A stretch of 64,000 nt of DNA from Gammaproteobacteria bacterium (GTDB lineage: Bacteria > Pseudomonadota > Gammaproteobacteria > Enterobacterales > Permianibacteraceae). Shown piece by piece: positions 49,165-58,798 of the stretch (positions within the stretch are counted from its first letter, which is position 1; every line of letters begins with the position of its first letter). The notes under the pieces were generated by a model that saw only the letters and a program-made list of their open reading frames with translations, was not told the origin of the DNA and did no database searches. Where the stretch lies: the NCBI GenBank assembly GCA_016182845.1, contig JACPFT010000013.1:62001-126000 (forward strand), written 5' to 3'. The position numbers were made by a program, and so were the translations under genes.

Positions 49165-51966
49165 TTATTCCCGCCATTCAAACTCCATTCGCAAGGTGGC
49201 AACACTGCATCCAAGCCGGATAGCCGTATCTGGAACCAGCAGGTAGCACCAAGGTTTGCCGCCATTCTCCTCGGCATGTCGGCTGGCATAACCACACCAG
49301 CGTACTGCTGCACGAGCCTTGTCTTTCACCTCGTCTTGGCCAATCTGGTCTGCGCGCTTCGGTTCGATGAGCAGGCAGGCATGCGGCGTTTCCACGACGA
49401 AATCCGGTTCGTAGTTCTGCCCGCTCTGATACTCGATGCGGAATTGTCCGGGGGCCGGTTTCATCCACTTGAGCACGTCGGCATCGTCCTCCAACACCTG
49501 GGCCAAGCGCCATTCACCCTCGACCGACTGGAATTTCTGGTAGGGATAGCAGCACTTCTTGAAGCCCTGGAATACCATTTGCCGGATCAGACGCTTGTCC
49601 GCCACTGGGGCACGGAAATCCCTTGGTTGTTCGCCGGCCGCCAGCGTGAAACTGACCGGCTTGAGCACGTCGAAGCCGCGCGTGACTTTACCCACATAAT
49701 CCGTCGGCGTGATCCAGACATGGCGCTGCATCTGCACCCAGACAAATTCACCCAACTGCCGCTGCCAATAGGTGAGGACGTTCTCCAGCTTCTCCTCGTC
49801 GCCACCCAAGTGTGTGCGCAAATGGGCAACGATCTGTTCGGCCAATCCATAGAGCAGGTCGGCGTGTTCATCGTAGTCAATGGCGTCCTGATCGATCAGA
49901 TGGCGGACGATATAGTCTTCTGGGCGAAGTTCCTGAACATCCGAGCCTTCCCACTGGATGCGCGCCGACTTGCCGTCTTCGAGATGTTTCAGCAACAGTT
50001 CCTGGCTGACCGGCTGGTAGTTGATCTTATCCAACCCTTCCAGCGTGAATTCCTGGAAGCGGTAATTCACCTCCCGTGTCGGTAAGACGACGACTTGCGG
50101 CACGTCGATGGTCAGTTCGATCAGGCGCTCTGTCACTTCGCGAACCACCTGCGAAACCAGGGCTTCGGTACTCGGTGCTTGTGCCGCCTCCAGCCCAGGC
50201 AGGCTGTCTTGGACAGGCAGCGCAATCTCTTCGGCCCAGCGGCGAACCTTGTCAACCAGGCGTTGTTGAACGGCCGCATCGTTCAGGGCCTTGCTGGACG
50301 GTAGCCTGGCGGCCTCCTGCTGGACGGCGCGCAGGGTCAGTTCCGCTAGGCGAGATTCTTCCTGGGTTATGGTCCTGGCGGACGTTTCCCGGACGATCGC
50401 GTTGGCCAGGCTTTGGCCGTCCTGTTCCGGCTGGCGGCCGGTACTCAGGATTTCGGCCACGGAACCCGTATTGAGGAGCTGAGGCTGCTTGTCGGGAACC
50501 TCGGCATCTTCCGCCGGGCCGATATAGACCGTCTTCTGGATGATCGAATCCGGCTCGTTAGCGCGGTCGACAATTTCCTGGAAACGGTCATGGGCGATGA
50601 TGCACAACCGATCCACCGCCTCCACGCCGGTTCGTTTGCCGAAAGGCAGTCGCAGGCCCCGTCCGATGGTTTGCTCGGTGAGGATTTCGGAAGCCGAGGC
50701 GCGCAGCGGAACGATGGTGTACAGATTGGTCACGTCCCAGCCTTCTTTCAGCTTGTTGACATGGATGACCACCTCGGTCTTATCGTCGTGCTCCACAGCC
50801 AACAGGCGCTGCATGGCCTCGTCGGACTCCTCGCCCGACTGATTGGAATGCACCTCGATGACTCGGCCCTTGTAATGGCCGTTGAAAAAGCTCTCGGACT
50901 CGATCTTCGCCTTCAGGGCCGATGCGTGGACTGTGTCCTGGGCCACCACCAGCATGAAGGGCTTAACCACCGGCTGCCCGATGGTGCGGGCGTAGTTTTC
51001 CAGTTCCACCTTGACGTACTCGTGGTGATGGATTCCGTCTTCCAGCTTGATTTCCTCCAGGCGCTCGGAGGAATACTGATCGGCACGGAAATCCTTGCGG
51101 GTCGCCACGGCCGGGATCTTCACGTAGCCGTCCAGCAAGGCGCGGGAGAGAGGGTAGTGATAGACGATGTTGGCGAACTGGCGCGGATTGGCTCCCACCG
51201 TCTTGGGCGTCGCCGTCAATTCGATGCCCAACACCGGCTTGAGGTCGTTGATCGCCTTGGCCCCTGCGCTGGCGTAATAGCGGTGCGCCTCGTCCATCAA
51301 CACGACGAGGTCGGGCAGCTTGGCGAGGTAATCGAAGTAGGATGCACCCAGGTACTCCTGAAAACGCCGCACTCGCGCCACGGTCGATTTTTCCGCCCCC
51401 TTCTTGTTGTCGCGGGCGTTGATCTTGGAGATATTGAAAATGTTGATATGGGGCGCCGAGTCATCGGCGAACAGATCGCCGGTCGCGTTTTGCGGCACGG
51501 CGATGTCCAGCCGCACGCCGCGCCCGTCCTCGTAATCTTCGCCGGTGATCAGTACCGGAGGATTGTTCGCCAGCTCCGGGATGCCCGTGAACACGTATTT
51601 CGGGCTGCCGGGCATGAAGTCCTTCTTGAGCTTTTCGTAAATCGTCAGGTTGGGCGCCAGCACGAAGAAATGGCGGCTGCGCCCGGTGATGAACAGCCAG
51701 GCGATCATGGCGCCCATCAGCCGGGTCTTGCCGACGCCGGTGGCGAGCGCGAAGCAAAGCGTCGGGAAGTCGCGCTCGAATTTTTCCACGGTCGGGTAAT
51801 GCTCGCGGATGAGCTTCAGCCAATGCTGCAAGTCGGCATCCTTGTCCAGTTCCAAGCGCTCCAGCAGACCGGCCAGGATATCCAGGGACTCCCGTTGCGG
51901 CGCACGCAGGGAAAGCCGGGCGGCGAGCTGCTGTGCCGTTCGCGGGCCGTCGATACGCTCATTCAT
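49165..51966 (-). CDS. type III restriction endonuclease, Res subunit
   Basis: A 933-residue SF2 helicase-nuclease. Walker A A-T-G-V-G-K-T at 75-81, D-E-A-H at 225-228, an L-T-A-T-P motif III, and Q-T-I-G-R-G-L-R-L motif VI are present. A C-terminal PD-(D/E)xK nuclease core is visible: P-D at 854-855 and E-P-K at 868-870. With Mod it would cleave unmodified DNA. It overlaps the mod gene by eight bases and is the last gene of its operon. Confidence 0.9.
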   Translation of the reverse strand: MNERIDGPRTAQQLAARLSLRAPQRESLDILAGLLERLELDKDADLQHWLKLIREHYPTVEKFERDFPTLCFALATGVGKTRLMGAMIAWLFITGRSRHFFVLAPNLTIYEKLKKDFMPGSPKYVFTGIPELANNPPVLITGEDYEDGRGVRLDIAVPQNATGDLFADDSAPHINIFNISKINARDNKKGAEKSTVARVRRFQEYLGASYFDYLAKLPDLVVLMDEAHRYYASAGAKAINDLKPVLGIELTATPKTVGANPRQFANIVYHYPLSRALLDGYVKIPAVATRKDFRADQYSSERLEEIKLEDGIHHHEYVKVELENYARTIGQPVVKPFMLVVAQDTVHASALKAKIESESFFNGHYKGRVIEVHSNQSGEESDEAMQRLLAVEHDDKTEVVIHVNKLKEGWDVTNLYTIVPLRASASEILTEQTIGRGLRLPFGKRTGVEAVDRLCIIAHDRFQEIVDRANEPDSIIQKTVYIGPAEDAEVPDKQPQLLNTGSVAEILSTGRQPEQDGQSLANAIVRETSARTITQEESRLAELTLRAVQQEAARLPSSKALNDAAVQQRLVDKVRRWAEEIALPVQDSLPGLEAAQAPSTEALVSQVVREVTERLIELTIDVPQVVVLPTREVNYRFQEFTLEGLDKINYQPVSQELLLKHLEDGKSARIQWEGSDVQELRPEDYIVRHLIDQDAIDYDEHADLLYGLAEQIVAHLRTHLGGDEEKLENVLTYWQRQLGEFVWVQMQRHVWITPTDYVGKVTRGFDVLKPVSFTLAAGEQPRDFRAPVADKRLIRQMVFQGFKKCCYPYQKFQSVEGEWRLAQVLEDDADVLKWMKPAPGQFRIEYQSGQNYEPDFVVETPHACLLIEPKRADQIGQDEVKDKARAAVRWCGYASRHAEENGGKPWCYLLVPDTAIRLGCSVATLRMEFEWRE

Positions 51967-53635
51967 CGCGGGCGGCCTCGCTCAGCGCTTCATCCTCGAG
52001 CTCCTCTTCCGGCAGCGGCTCCTGATCGGCCAGCACGTCGATGGAAAAGCTGTAATCGTCGCTATCCCATTCGCATTTGTGCAACACCGCCTTGGGGATC
52101 TTCTTCAAAGTCAGATTGGGGAAAGCCTTCGCATCGGCCATGAAAGCCTTACAACAGATCAGCAGGCTGCGCTCACTGCCCACGGCCTCGCTGATGGCTC
52201 GCAACTGGTCGTTGGACAGGCTGCCGGTGGTGACATAGATGAAGTCCGATTCCGTGCTATGGCCGTGCTCCCAGAAATGCGCCCGGCTTGGCGCATAGCT
52301 GAAACCCATCAGCTTGCACAAGGCCTCGGACAGCATCTCGGCGTTGTATTCCGGGTTGATGACCCACTGGCCCCATTGGTCCTTCTTGAGCAGCGAGGGC
52401 GCAAGCCGGTAATAGCGGAAGCCGCCACCGCCGCGCCAGTTCACCGCCTTGGTGATGCCACCGGGGTCCTGGCCGTCGGCGACCTTCTTGAGGCGCGGCA
52501 CGATATGGGTATGGCAGTGTTCCCCCAACTCGATCATGATCCAGCGCCGTCCCATCTTGTGCGCCACGGCGCCGGTGGTGCCGGAACCGGCGAAGGAGTC
52601 GAGGACGAGGTCACCGGGGTTGGTGGCGATGTGAAGGATTCTTGTCAGTAGTCGCTCGGGTTTTGGAGTTGCGAAGGGCTCTATTTCTGGCAACAGTTTT
52701 CTGAGATGATCTCGTCTTGCTTCCTGATTTGAGCCTACTTCAGCAGACGGCCACCATGTCTTTGGTACGACACCTTCTTGAATTTCGCTGAGATACTTCT
52801 TGATTACAGGCAAGCTATCGCCATTTTTTCCGAAATACACTCGATTTTCTTTTCTTGCGGTCTCAAAAGTGTCTCGACTAAAACGCCAGAAGTTTCCAGA
52901 TGGAGGGGTGACAACCCGTCCCGATGGTACGGTAATCTCATATCTAAGGCTTTCACTGCCGCTCTTTGCTGTTCCGTCAGCGCCTTGACGCCAAGCCCCT
53001 CTTGGATCGTTATCTGGATTTTTATACCGTTCCAGTTGTTCGTCAGTGCGAGGGAGCAGATTCCTCTTGCGTCGCCAAATCTCCTTGGTTTTGGCATATA
53101 CGAGGATATAATCGTGCGAAGATGAAACATCCGTATCATTCTTTCGCCCAGCATCCTTTTCCCAAACTATTGACGAAACGAAATTCCCGCGCCCAAACAC
53201 CTCATCACATACCACCTTGAGGTAATGACATTCGTTGTCGTCAATGGTAATCCACAGCGACCCGTCCTCCGCCAGCAGCGTCCGTATGACCTCCAGCCGG
53301 TCGCGGATCAGCGTCAGCCATAGGGAATGTTCGACGCCGTCGTCGTAGTGCTTGAAGGCGCTGCCGGTGTTATAGGGCGGATCAATGAAGACGCACTTAA
53401 CCTTGCCGGCATACTTGCTTTCCAGCGCCTTGAGCGCCAGCAGATTATCGCCTTGGATCAGGAGATTGTCGTCGTAGGCCCTGGGCCCGGGTTCCGCCTG
53501 CTCGACGAGATCGGCGACGGGCGGCGGCGCGGCGTGATAGGACTGCGTCTTGTCTTCGAGCAGGATGCGTGGTTCCAGCCGGGGGCGCTTTTGCTTGCCG
53601 GGCCAGGTGAGTTCGAGCTTGGTGTTCTGGGTCAT
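51959..53635 (-). CDS. type III DNA methyltransferase, Mod subunit
   Basis: A 558-residue adenine methyltransferase of beta class: catalytic D-P-P-Y at 85-88 and SAM motif D-S-F-A-G-S-G-T-T-G at 346-355, with the specificity region between. The start at 53635 gives the normal N-terminus, seven bases after the upstream stop. Residues about 141-335 are encoded by noticeably AT-rich DNA (52630-53210), unlike the rest of the gene. Mod marks host sites and directs Res. Confidence 0.9.
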   Translation of the reverse strand: MTQNTKLELTWPGKQKRPRLEPRILLEDKTQSYHAAPPPVADLVEQAEPGPRAYDDNLLIQGDNLLALKALESKYAGKVKCVFIDPPYNTGSAFKHYDDGVEHSLWLTLIRDRLEVIRTLLAEDGSLWITIDDNECHYLKVVCDEVFGRGNFVSSIVWEKDAGRKNDTDVSSSHDYILVYAKTKEIWRRKRNLLPRTDEQLERYKNPDNDPRGAWRQGADGTAKSGSESLRYEITVPSGRVVTPPSGNFWRFSRDTFETARKENRVYFGKNGDSLPVIKKYLSEIQEGVVPKTWWPSAEVGSNQEARRDHLRKLLPEIEPFATPKPERLLTRILHIATNPGDLVLDSFAGSGTTGAVAHKMGRRWIMIELGEHCHTHIVPRLKKVADGQDPGGITKAVNWRGGGGFRYYRLAPSLLKKDQWGQWVINPEYNAEMLSEALCKLMGFSYAPSRAHFWEHGHSTESDFIYVTTGSLSNDQLRAISEAVGSERSLLICCKAFMADAKAFPNLTLKKIPKAVLHKCEWDSDDYSFSIDVLADQEPLPEEELEDEALSEAARDE

Positions 53636-53642
53636 CGTGTAC

Positions 53643-54920
53643 TTATTCTTCGGAAGTGAACTGAGCCAGCAAGCCGTTCTTCTCTCGACTTGCTGCATAA
53701 AGGGTGAGCTTGAGTTCGGTGTGGTCGATCGACTCGTAGAGCGGGCGGCGCAGGGACAGGCGCTCACTGGCGGTGAGGATGGTCGGCACGCCTTCGCCCC
53801 GTCTTTCGATAAGGTTCTGCCGCCTGCTGACCGGGTCCGCCGGATAGTAGCGGGACAGCAGGTTTACCAGGGTTTCGTTACGGGTGATGCTGTTGGCATC
53901 CATACTCTCGACCGTGAGGCTGTTGGGCAGGCCGCCGGGCGTCGACAACTCCAGCCGGTCGGCGAACAGATGCAGACGGATGCGGGCGCCGTGCATGGAA
54001 TAATCGCGGTGGGCGACCGCGTTGACGATAGCCTCAAACACGGCGGCCAAATCGTACTGGGGAATGTCGATACGCCCTGGCCGCTTGACGGCCTCAACGC
54101 GCATATTACGTTTGACGAAGTTGAAGGCTAGGCGGATCTGCTCGTCCACCGGGCCGTCGCAATCCTGGGCATCGACCTGGTATTCGGCATTGCGCTCCGT
54201 ACCGGAATAAGCCACGCATTGTACGTAAGCGGAAGACAGATAGTCCGCCGGCCGGGTCGTGAGCAGCAGCACGCCGCTGACGGTAAGGCATGACTCGCCG
54301 CTTTCGTCCTCGCCCACGAGATAGAGCTTCTGTAACTGCGTGCGCTCAGGCAGGTCGCCGCGCAGGAAGCGGGCCTTGAGCTCCGTGGCGATGGCGTCCG
54401 GCCCGGCCTGGGGAACAAGCTGTTCATCGAACCGGATCAGGCGCACCATGCTGCGCTGCTGGAATAGCCGGGCCAGGAGTTCGGGCGACATTTCCCGCTT
54501 GCTGGAGCCGACGCGGTGGTAATAGCCGTGGGGGCTGCGATGGACGAAGACGCTCTTGGTGACTCGGACCCAGACGACGGGTTTTGCCTCGCCCTGGCGA
54601 TCGGGAATTTCCACCAACCGGGTCTGGATGGGCAGCGGCGGGTCGATGGCCTGGGTGGCGATATTGGACAACCAAAGGTCCACGGCGTCGAGATCGTCGC
54701 GCGCGATGCCTTCGACTTCCCTGGTCTTGTCGCCGACGCCAAGCACGAGAATGCCGCCGCCAGCATTGGCAAAGGCGGCCAGCTCATCGGCGACGCTGTC
54801 GCGGTGCGGCTGCTCCACCTTGCGGCCCTTGACGACGATGCTTTTGAATTCGTAGGCGGAATCCTCGCCCAACCGAATCTGGTAAATGAGTTCGCGGACG
54901 AGGTCGGTTGTATCAATCAT
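53643..54920 (-). CDS. AlbA_2 / Schlafen-like ATP-binding protein
   Basis: A 425-residue protein. The N-terminal AlbA_2 domain has E-F-K-S near 24-27, A-F-A-N-A-G-G-G-I-L-V-L-G-V near 49-62 and H-R-S-P-H-G-Y-Y-H-R-V-G. The C-terminal ATPase-like part has E-A-I-V-N-A-V-A-H-R-D-Y-S. Such proteins often accompany defence operons. Its start is 10 bases from the SNF2 stop. Specific activity is unknown. Confidence 0.82.
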   Translation of the reverse strand: MIDTTDLVRELIYQIRLGEDSAYEFKSIVVKGRKVEQPHRDSVADELAAFANAGGGILVLGVGDKTREVEGIARDDLDAVDLWLSNIATQAIDPPLPIQTRLVEIPDRQGEAKPVVWVRVTKSVFVHRSPHGYYHRVGSSKREMSPELLARLFQQRSMVRLIRFDEQLVPQAGPDAIATELKARFLRGDLPERTQLQKLYLVGEDESGESCLTVSGVLLLTTRPADYLSSAYVQCVAYSGTERNAEYQVDAQDCDGPVDEQIRLAFNFVKRNMRVEAVKRPGRIDIPQYDLAAVFEAIVNAVAHRDYSMHGARIRLHLFADRLELSTPGGLPNSLTVESMDANSITRNETLVNLLSRYYPADPVSRRQNLIERRGEGVPTILTASERLSLRRPLYESIDHTELKLTLYAASREKNGLLAQFTSEE

Positions 54921-54930
54921 GGCAGTGTTC

Positions 54931-57756
54931 TCATGAGTCCTTCAGTCGCCAGCGGATGGCGAAGAGACGCTGGCGTTCCGGCGTGATTTGCAAGGCGGCT
55001 TCGATATCGGTAAGCAAACGGTCCTCTTCGGCGTCGATACGTTTCTTTTCTTCGTGGTAGTCGAGCATCACCCGGTCGCGTTCCTGCTCAAGCTGTTTGA
55101 GCACACGCTTGGCGGCGAGCTTGTCCTGCAGCGAGGTGAGCTGCCGGGCGGCCTTACGGGCTTCCCTGATTTCCTGGTCGAGTTGTTTGATACGGATGTC
55201 GAGGGCTATGCGCCGGTCCTCGGCCCAGCCTTCCAGCTTTTCGGTTTCCTCGTTGAAGTATTGTTCGTTCCGTGTTTCTGCCGCTTCCAGATTGGCCAAC
55301 TGTTGCCTGACAAGTTCCTTGAGAAGCACCTGCTCGTCGCCCAAGACAGCCCGAGCATCCGCGATCGTCGCCGGCAGGGTAAGAAGACGGTCAATGTCCT
55401 TAGGATCCAATACTTCGCCACCATCGGTGCACGCGGCCATCACCACATGGTCGTTCACTCGCTTGGCGGTTTTGAGGGAAAGTTTTTCGACGATGAGATC
55501 GCCGCCTTGCCCGGCCAAGTTCCTAAACCAGGAATGCTGGCCGCTGGATGTGTGACCAAGATCGAACTCCAAGGTCACAAGCGGGAGCGAAGCCAGGTCT
55601 TCCTTGGCTTCGCTGATCAATTCAAAGCCGAGCCCCTCGTTGGGCCGAAGGAAACGAGCCTCCGTTTCCTCGGCGGTCTGCCAGCGGACGTCGTACCAAT
55701 GGCCGTCATGATACAGGCGGTGGTTTTCCGTCTGAGCCTGGGGCAGCATCATGCGAGCGAGCAGCAGCAAGCGTTCCTGGTAGTCATTGAGATGCTCGAC
55801 GGTCTTTTCTCGGGTCAGGTTGAGCCGCTTGACGACGTCGACGTCAAAGTTCTCCAACAATGAACGTCGGGTTTCCTGGTCGCGCGCTTCGAGCTGCGTT
55901 CTGAACATGGCTTGGAGTTGGTCGAACTCGATATCGATCTGGGCATCGTCGCGACAGCGTTGATAAATGTCATGAATATGGCGTTCGACATCCACCCCGG
56001 ACTCGATACTGCCGAGAATCTCGTCGGAGGCGCCGAAGACGCCTTCAAACAGCTGGAACTTCTCGCTGAGCAACTGAAAGACGCGTTGATCGGCGCGATT
56101 TTCCTGGTTGATAAAGTTGACGACGACGACATCGTGTTTCTGGCCGTAACGGTGGACGCGGCCGATGCGCTGCTCGAGCCGTTGAGGGTTCCAGGGCAGA
56201 TCGTAATTGATAAGCAGGGAGCAGAATTGGAGGTTGATGCCTTCCGCGCCGGCTTCCGTGCAGATGAGGATATCGGCGGCATCGCGGAAATGCTCCACTA
56301 GAGCAGCTTTCATATCCGCCGTCTTGGCGCCGGATATCCGACCGCTGCCCTCATGCCGTGTCAGCCATTCCTGGTGGATTCGCTTGGAATCCGCATCGGC
56401 ATTGCTTCCGTTGAGAATGGCAATTTTACCGGTATAGCCGTTTTCGCCAAGCAACGCCTTGAGCCTGGCCTGTGTGCGGACCGATTCGGTGAAGATCACA
56501 GCCTTGCGTTTACCGCCGAGGCGCTGGGTGAAATCGAAGGCGCGATCCAGGACACGCAGCAGGGCATCGGCCTTGGCATCGCGAACAATTCGTTCGGCCA
56601 GGGCACGAAAATCCTTGAGTTGTTCGATCTCAGCGGCCAGAGCGGCGGGATCGACGATTTCATCCTCGTCGAGGCCCTCCTCGTCAGTCAAATCGTCCAG
56701 GGCGTCATAGTCCTCCAGCGCGTCGGCGAGCGGCAGCTTTTTCTCCAGACGCTCAATCATGGTGGAAAGAGTGCCCTGGACGGCATAGGAGGACGAAGCC
56801 AGGATCTTGCGGATGACCAGCGTGACCAGATGCCTAGCGCCCGGTTTTATCGATAGGATGTTGTCATCCTGTAAATACTCGGAAACCTGCTTATAGAGCC
56901 GGAGTTCGTCCAACGATGGGCTGAAATCCTCGGTCATCGAGTAGCGGCGGGTGAACCTGATGCCGCCGATTTCCTGAACCTGCCGTCGCAGGGTCCGCTT
57001 ACAGATGCTTTTTAGCCGATCGCGCAAATGTTCAAACTCGGCCCCCTCCAGTTTCGGACGGCAATAGCGGGCTTTGAAGGCGTCTAGGCTGCCGAAGAAA
57101 TGGGGGTCGATGAGCGCGATTAGACCATAGAGTTCCTGCAAGTTGTTTTGCAGCGGAGTGGCGGAGAGCAGGAGCTTTTGCCTGCCCTTGAGAGCTGCTT
57201 CGAGCCGGCTGGCGATCTTGGCGCTTTCTCCACGGTAGAAATTGCGCAACTTGTGGGCTTCATCGAATACCACGAGGTCCCAAGGCACGCGGGCGAGTTC
57301 GGCCTGTCTGCGCGATGCGAATTCGTAGGAGCAGATCACCACGGCGGGTTCGCCAAAGGCGGTTTCTACACGCAAGGGGTTGTCGCAACCGCAGGCCAGC
57401 TTCTCCTTGAAATTTTTGGCCTCCAGGATTATCGAGGGTAACGAGAATTTCTCGACCAGTTCCTGGCTCCATTGCTTGCGCAAGGTGGCGGGCACGATCA
57501 GCAGCAGAAGACGCTTATGCTCGGCCCACTTCTGGGCCAGGACAAGGCTGGCCTCGATGGTTTTCCCCAAACCCACTTCGTCGGCGAGGATGGCCCCGTT
57601 GGATAGCGGCGAGGCGAGGGCGAACAGGGCTGCATCCACTTGATGTGGATTCATGTCAACCTTCGCGCTGGCGATGGTTTGAGTCAGAGCCTCCTCCGCA
57701 ACGCCGTCGAGCGATAGCCTATGGGCGAGGTAACCGCTTTGATAGCGGGTGTACAT
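54931..57756 (-). CDS. SNF2/RapA-like DEAH helicase
   Basis: A 941-residue SF2 ATPase: L-A-D-E-V-G-L-G-K-T with Walker A at 59-66, D-E-A-H at 165-168, S-A-T-P, and the C-terminal R-I-G-R-V-H-R-Y-G-Q motif VI. A long charged coiled-coil tail follows (about 780-925). It should translocate on DNA. In this operon it may help the type III system or act on its own against foreign DNA. Confidence 0.88.
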   Translation of the reverse strand: MYTRYQSGYLAHRLSLDGVAEEALTQTIASAKVDMNPHQVDAALFALASPLSNGAILADEVGLGKTIEASLVLAQKWAEHKRLLLLIVPATLRKQWSQELVEKFSLPSIILEAKNFKEKLACGCDNPLRVETAFGEPAVVICSYEFASRRQAELARVPWDLVVFDEAHKLRNFYRGESAKIASRLEAALKGRQKLLLSATPLQNNLQELYGLIALIDPHFFGSLDAFKARYCRPKLEGAEFEHLRDRLKSICKRTLRRQVQEIGGIRFTRRYSMTEDFSPSLDELRLYKQVSEYLQDDNILSIKPGARHLVTLVIRKILASSSYAVQGTLSTMIERLEKKLPLADALEDYDALDDLTDEEGLDEDEIVDPAALAAEIEQLKDFRALAERIVRDAKADALLRVLDRAFDFTQRLGGKRKAVIFTESVRTQARLKALLGENGYTGKIAILNGSNADADSKRIHQEWLTRHEGSGRISGAKTADMKAALVEHFRDAADILICTEAGAEGINLQFCSLLINYDLPWNPQRLEQRIGRVHRYGQKHDVVVVNFINQENRADQRVFQLLSEKFQLFEGVFGASDEILGSIESGVDVERHIHDIYQRCRDDAQIDIEFDQLQAMFRTQLEARDQETRRSLLENFDVDVVKRLNLTREKTVEHLNDYQERLLLLARMMLPQAQTENHRLYHDGHWYDVRWQTAEETEARFLRPNEGLGFELISEAKEDLASLPLVTLEFDLGHTSSGQHSWFRNLAGQGGDLIVEKLSLKTAKRVNDHVVMAACTDGGEVLDPKDIDRLLTLPATIADARAVLGDEQVLLKELVRQQLANLEAAETRNEQYFNEETEKLEGWAEDRRIALDIRIKQLDQEIREARKAARQLTSLQDKLAAKRVLKQLEQERDRVMLDYHEEKKRIDAEEDRLLTDIEAALQITPERQRLFAIRWRLKDS

Positions 57757-57941
57757 CAGGCCAGGTCCTTTTCTTTGGCTGCAAGGGGATGAAACTCGCC
57801 CCGCTTTTCCGTCCGTTCAAGGAACTCGTTGACGGCCTGACGCACAATCCAGGCCAGGGATAGCCCGTGTTGGTCGGCCAATTGCTGCAAACGCAGGAGT
57901 TGTTCGGGGGGCAGGGACACCGTGGTGCGGATCGCCTTCAT
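57756..57941 (-). CDS. ribbon-helix-helix (CopG-like) regulator
   Basis: A 61-residue protein starting R-T-T-V-S-L-P-P-E-Q, the beta strand of a ribbon-helix-helix domain, followed by two helices. The ATG at 57941 fits; a longer in-frame reading adds 26 odd residues. Its stop overlaps the SNF2 start (TGATG). As first gene it is a candidate autorepressor of the defence operon. Confidence 0.75.
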   Translation of the reverse strand: MKAIRTTVSLPPEQLLRLQQLADQHGLSLAWIVRQAVNEFLERTEKRGEFHPLAAKEKDLA

Positions 57942-58065
57942 TTTGAATCCCTGTGAATCAGAATGCATCACATTGTAGAGACTTGAGGGCAAAAGCGGGA
58001 CCACCTCTATAAAAATCAACGCTCATAGAACGCACGCTTGCTCTACACCCCCATGGTCGCCCGCG

Positions 58066-58791
58066 TCAGTCATAGGCTTCTCCACTACCCCTCAGCCTGG
58101 CGTAGGCGGCATTCTCCGTTTCAAAGGGCAAATCCCGCCGCTCCACCGGCACCGGGCTTTGCCAATCCCGCTCACCCTGCTCGTAGAAGTGGGCAATCGC
58201 AGCCTCTATCGTCTCGCGGTTGATGTCCTCGGCGTTGATCACGCCCTGCCAACCGATCCCGTAGCGATATTCCGGATCCGCGCGAAAGGATTCAGAGATG
58301 AGCGGCGGTTCTTCCAGCAAGAGCTGCTGTTCGAGCTGGGCCAGATACGCCTCCCAGGTCAGGCCACCAAATTGGGGGTAGGACACCGGCTCGGGCCTGT
58401 CCATCGTGTAACAGCGCTGACGACCGACCCCCACCGGCGTCCAGCTCAGGGCGAACTCCCGCTCCCGTTCGGCCTCGGACAGCAGGGCATAGGCCCGATC
58501 GAAGGCCAGGCTGCTTAAAGCGTCCCAGAACGCCCGCCGCGCCGTGATCAGGGTCGCGTTCCAGATCGTGCGGCCGTCGCGGCCCAGGAAGCAGAAATCA
58601 AACCATTGCTTGTAGAGCGCCGGACGTTCGGGTTCGTCAAGCAGCAGATGGCTAGTGAACCGGCCGCCGTATTGGGCCGCCTGCCGGCGGATCTGCCAGC
58701 GCAGACGGATCCACAGCTCGCGCCGCTGCCGGCGCGAGAGCTGGACAAAGGGCCGGTATTTTGGCCTCGGGTAACGGCGCTTGCTCTTCAT
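58066..58791 (-). CDS. uncharacterised basic protein
   Basis: A 241-residue protein with an arginine-rich N-terminus (residues 2-36), several Trp and Tyr residues and a charged C-terminal half. No signal peptide, membrane helix or known motif is visible. It lies seven bases downstream of the SEC-C gene on the same strand and is probably co-transcribed. It may serve the same process; no function can be named. Confidence 0.65.
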   Translation of the reverse strand: MKSKRRYPRPKYRPFVQLSRRQRRELWIRLRWQIRRQAAQYGGRFTSHLLLDEPERPALYKQWFDFCFLGRDGRTIWNATLITARRAFWDALSSLAFDRAYALLSEAEREREFALSWTPVGVGRQRCYTMDRPEPVSYPQFGGLTWEAYLAQLEQQLLLEEPPLISESFRADPEYRYGIGWQGVINAEDINRETIEAAIAHFYEQGERDWQSPVPVERRDLPFETENAAYARLRGSGEAYD

Positions 58792-58798
58792 ATGCCCC

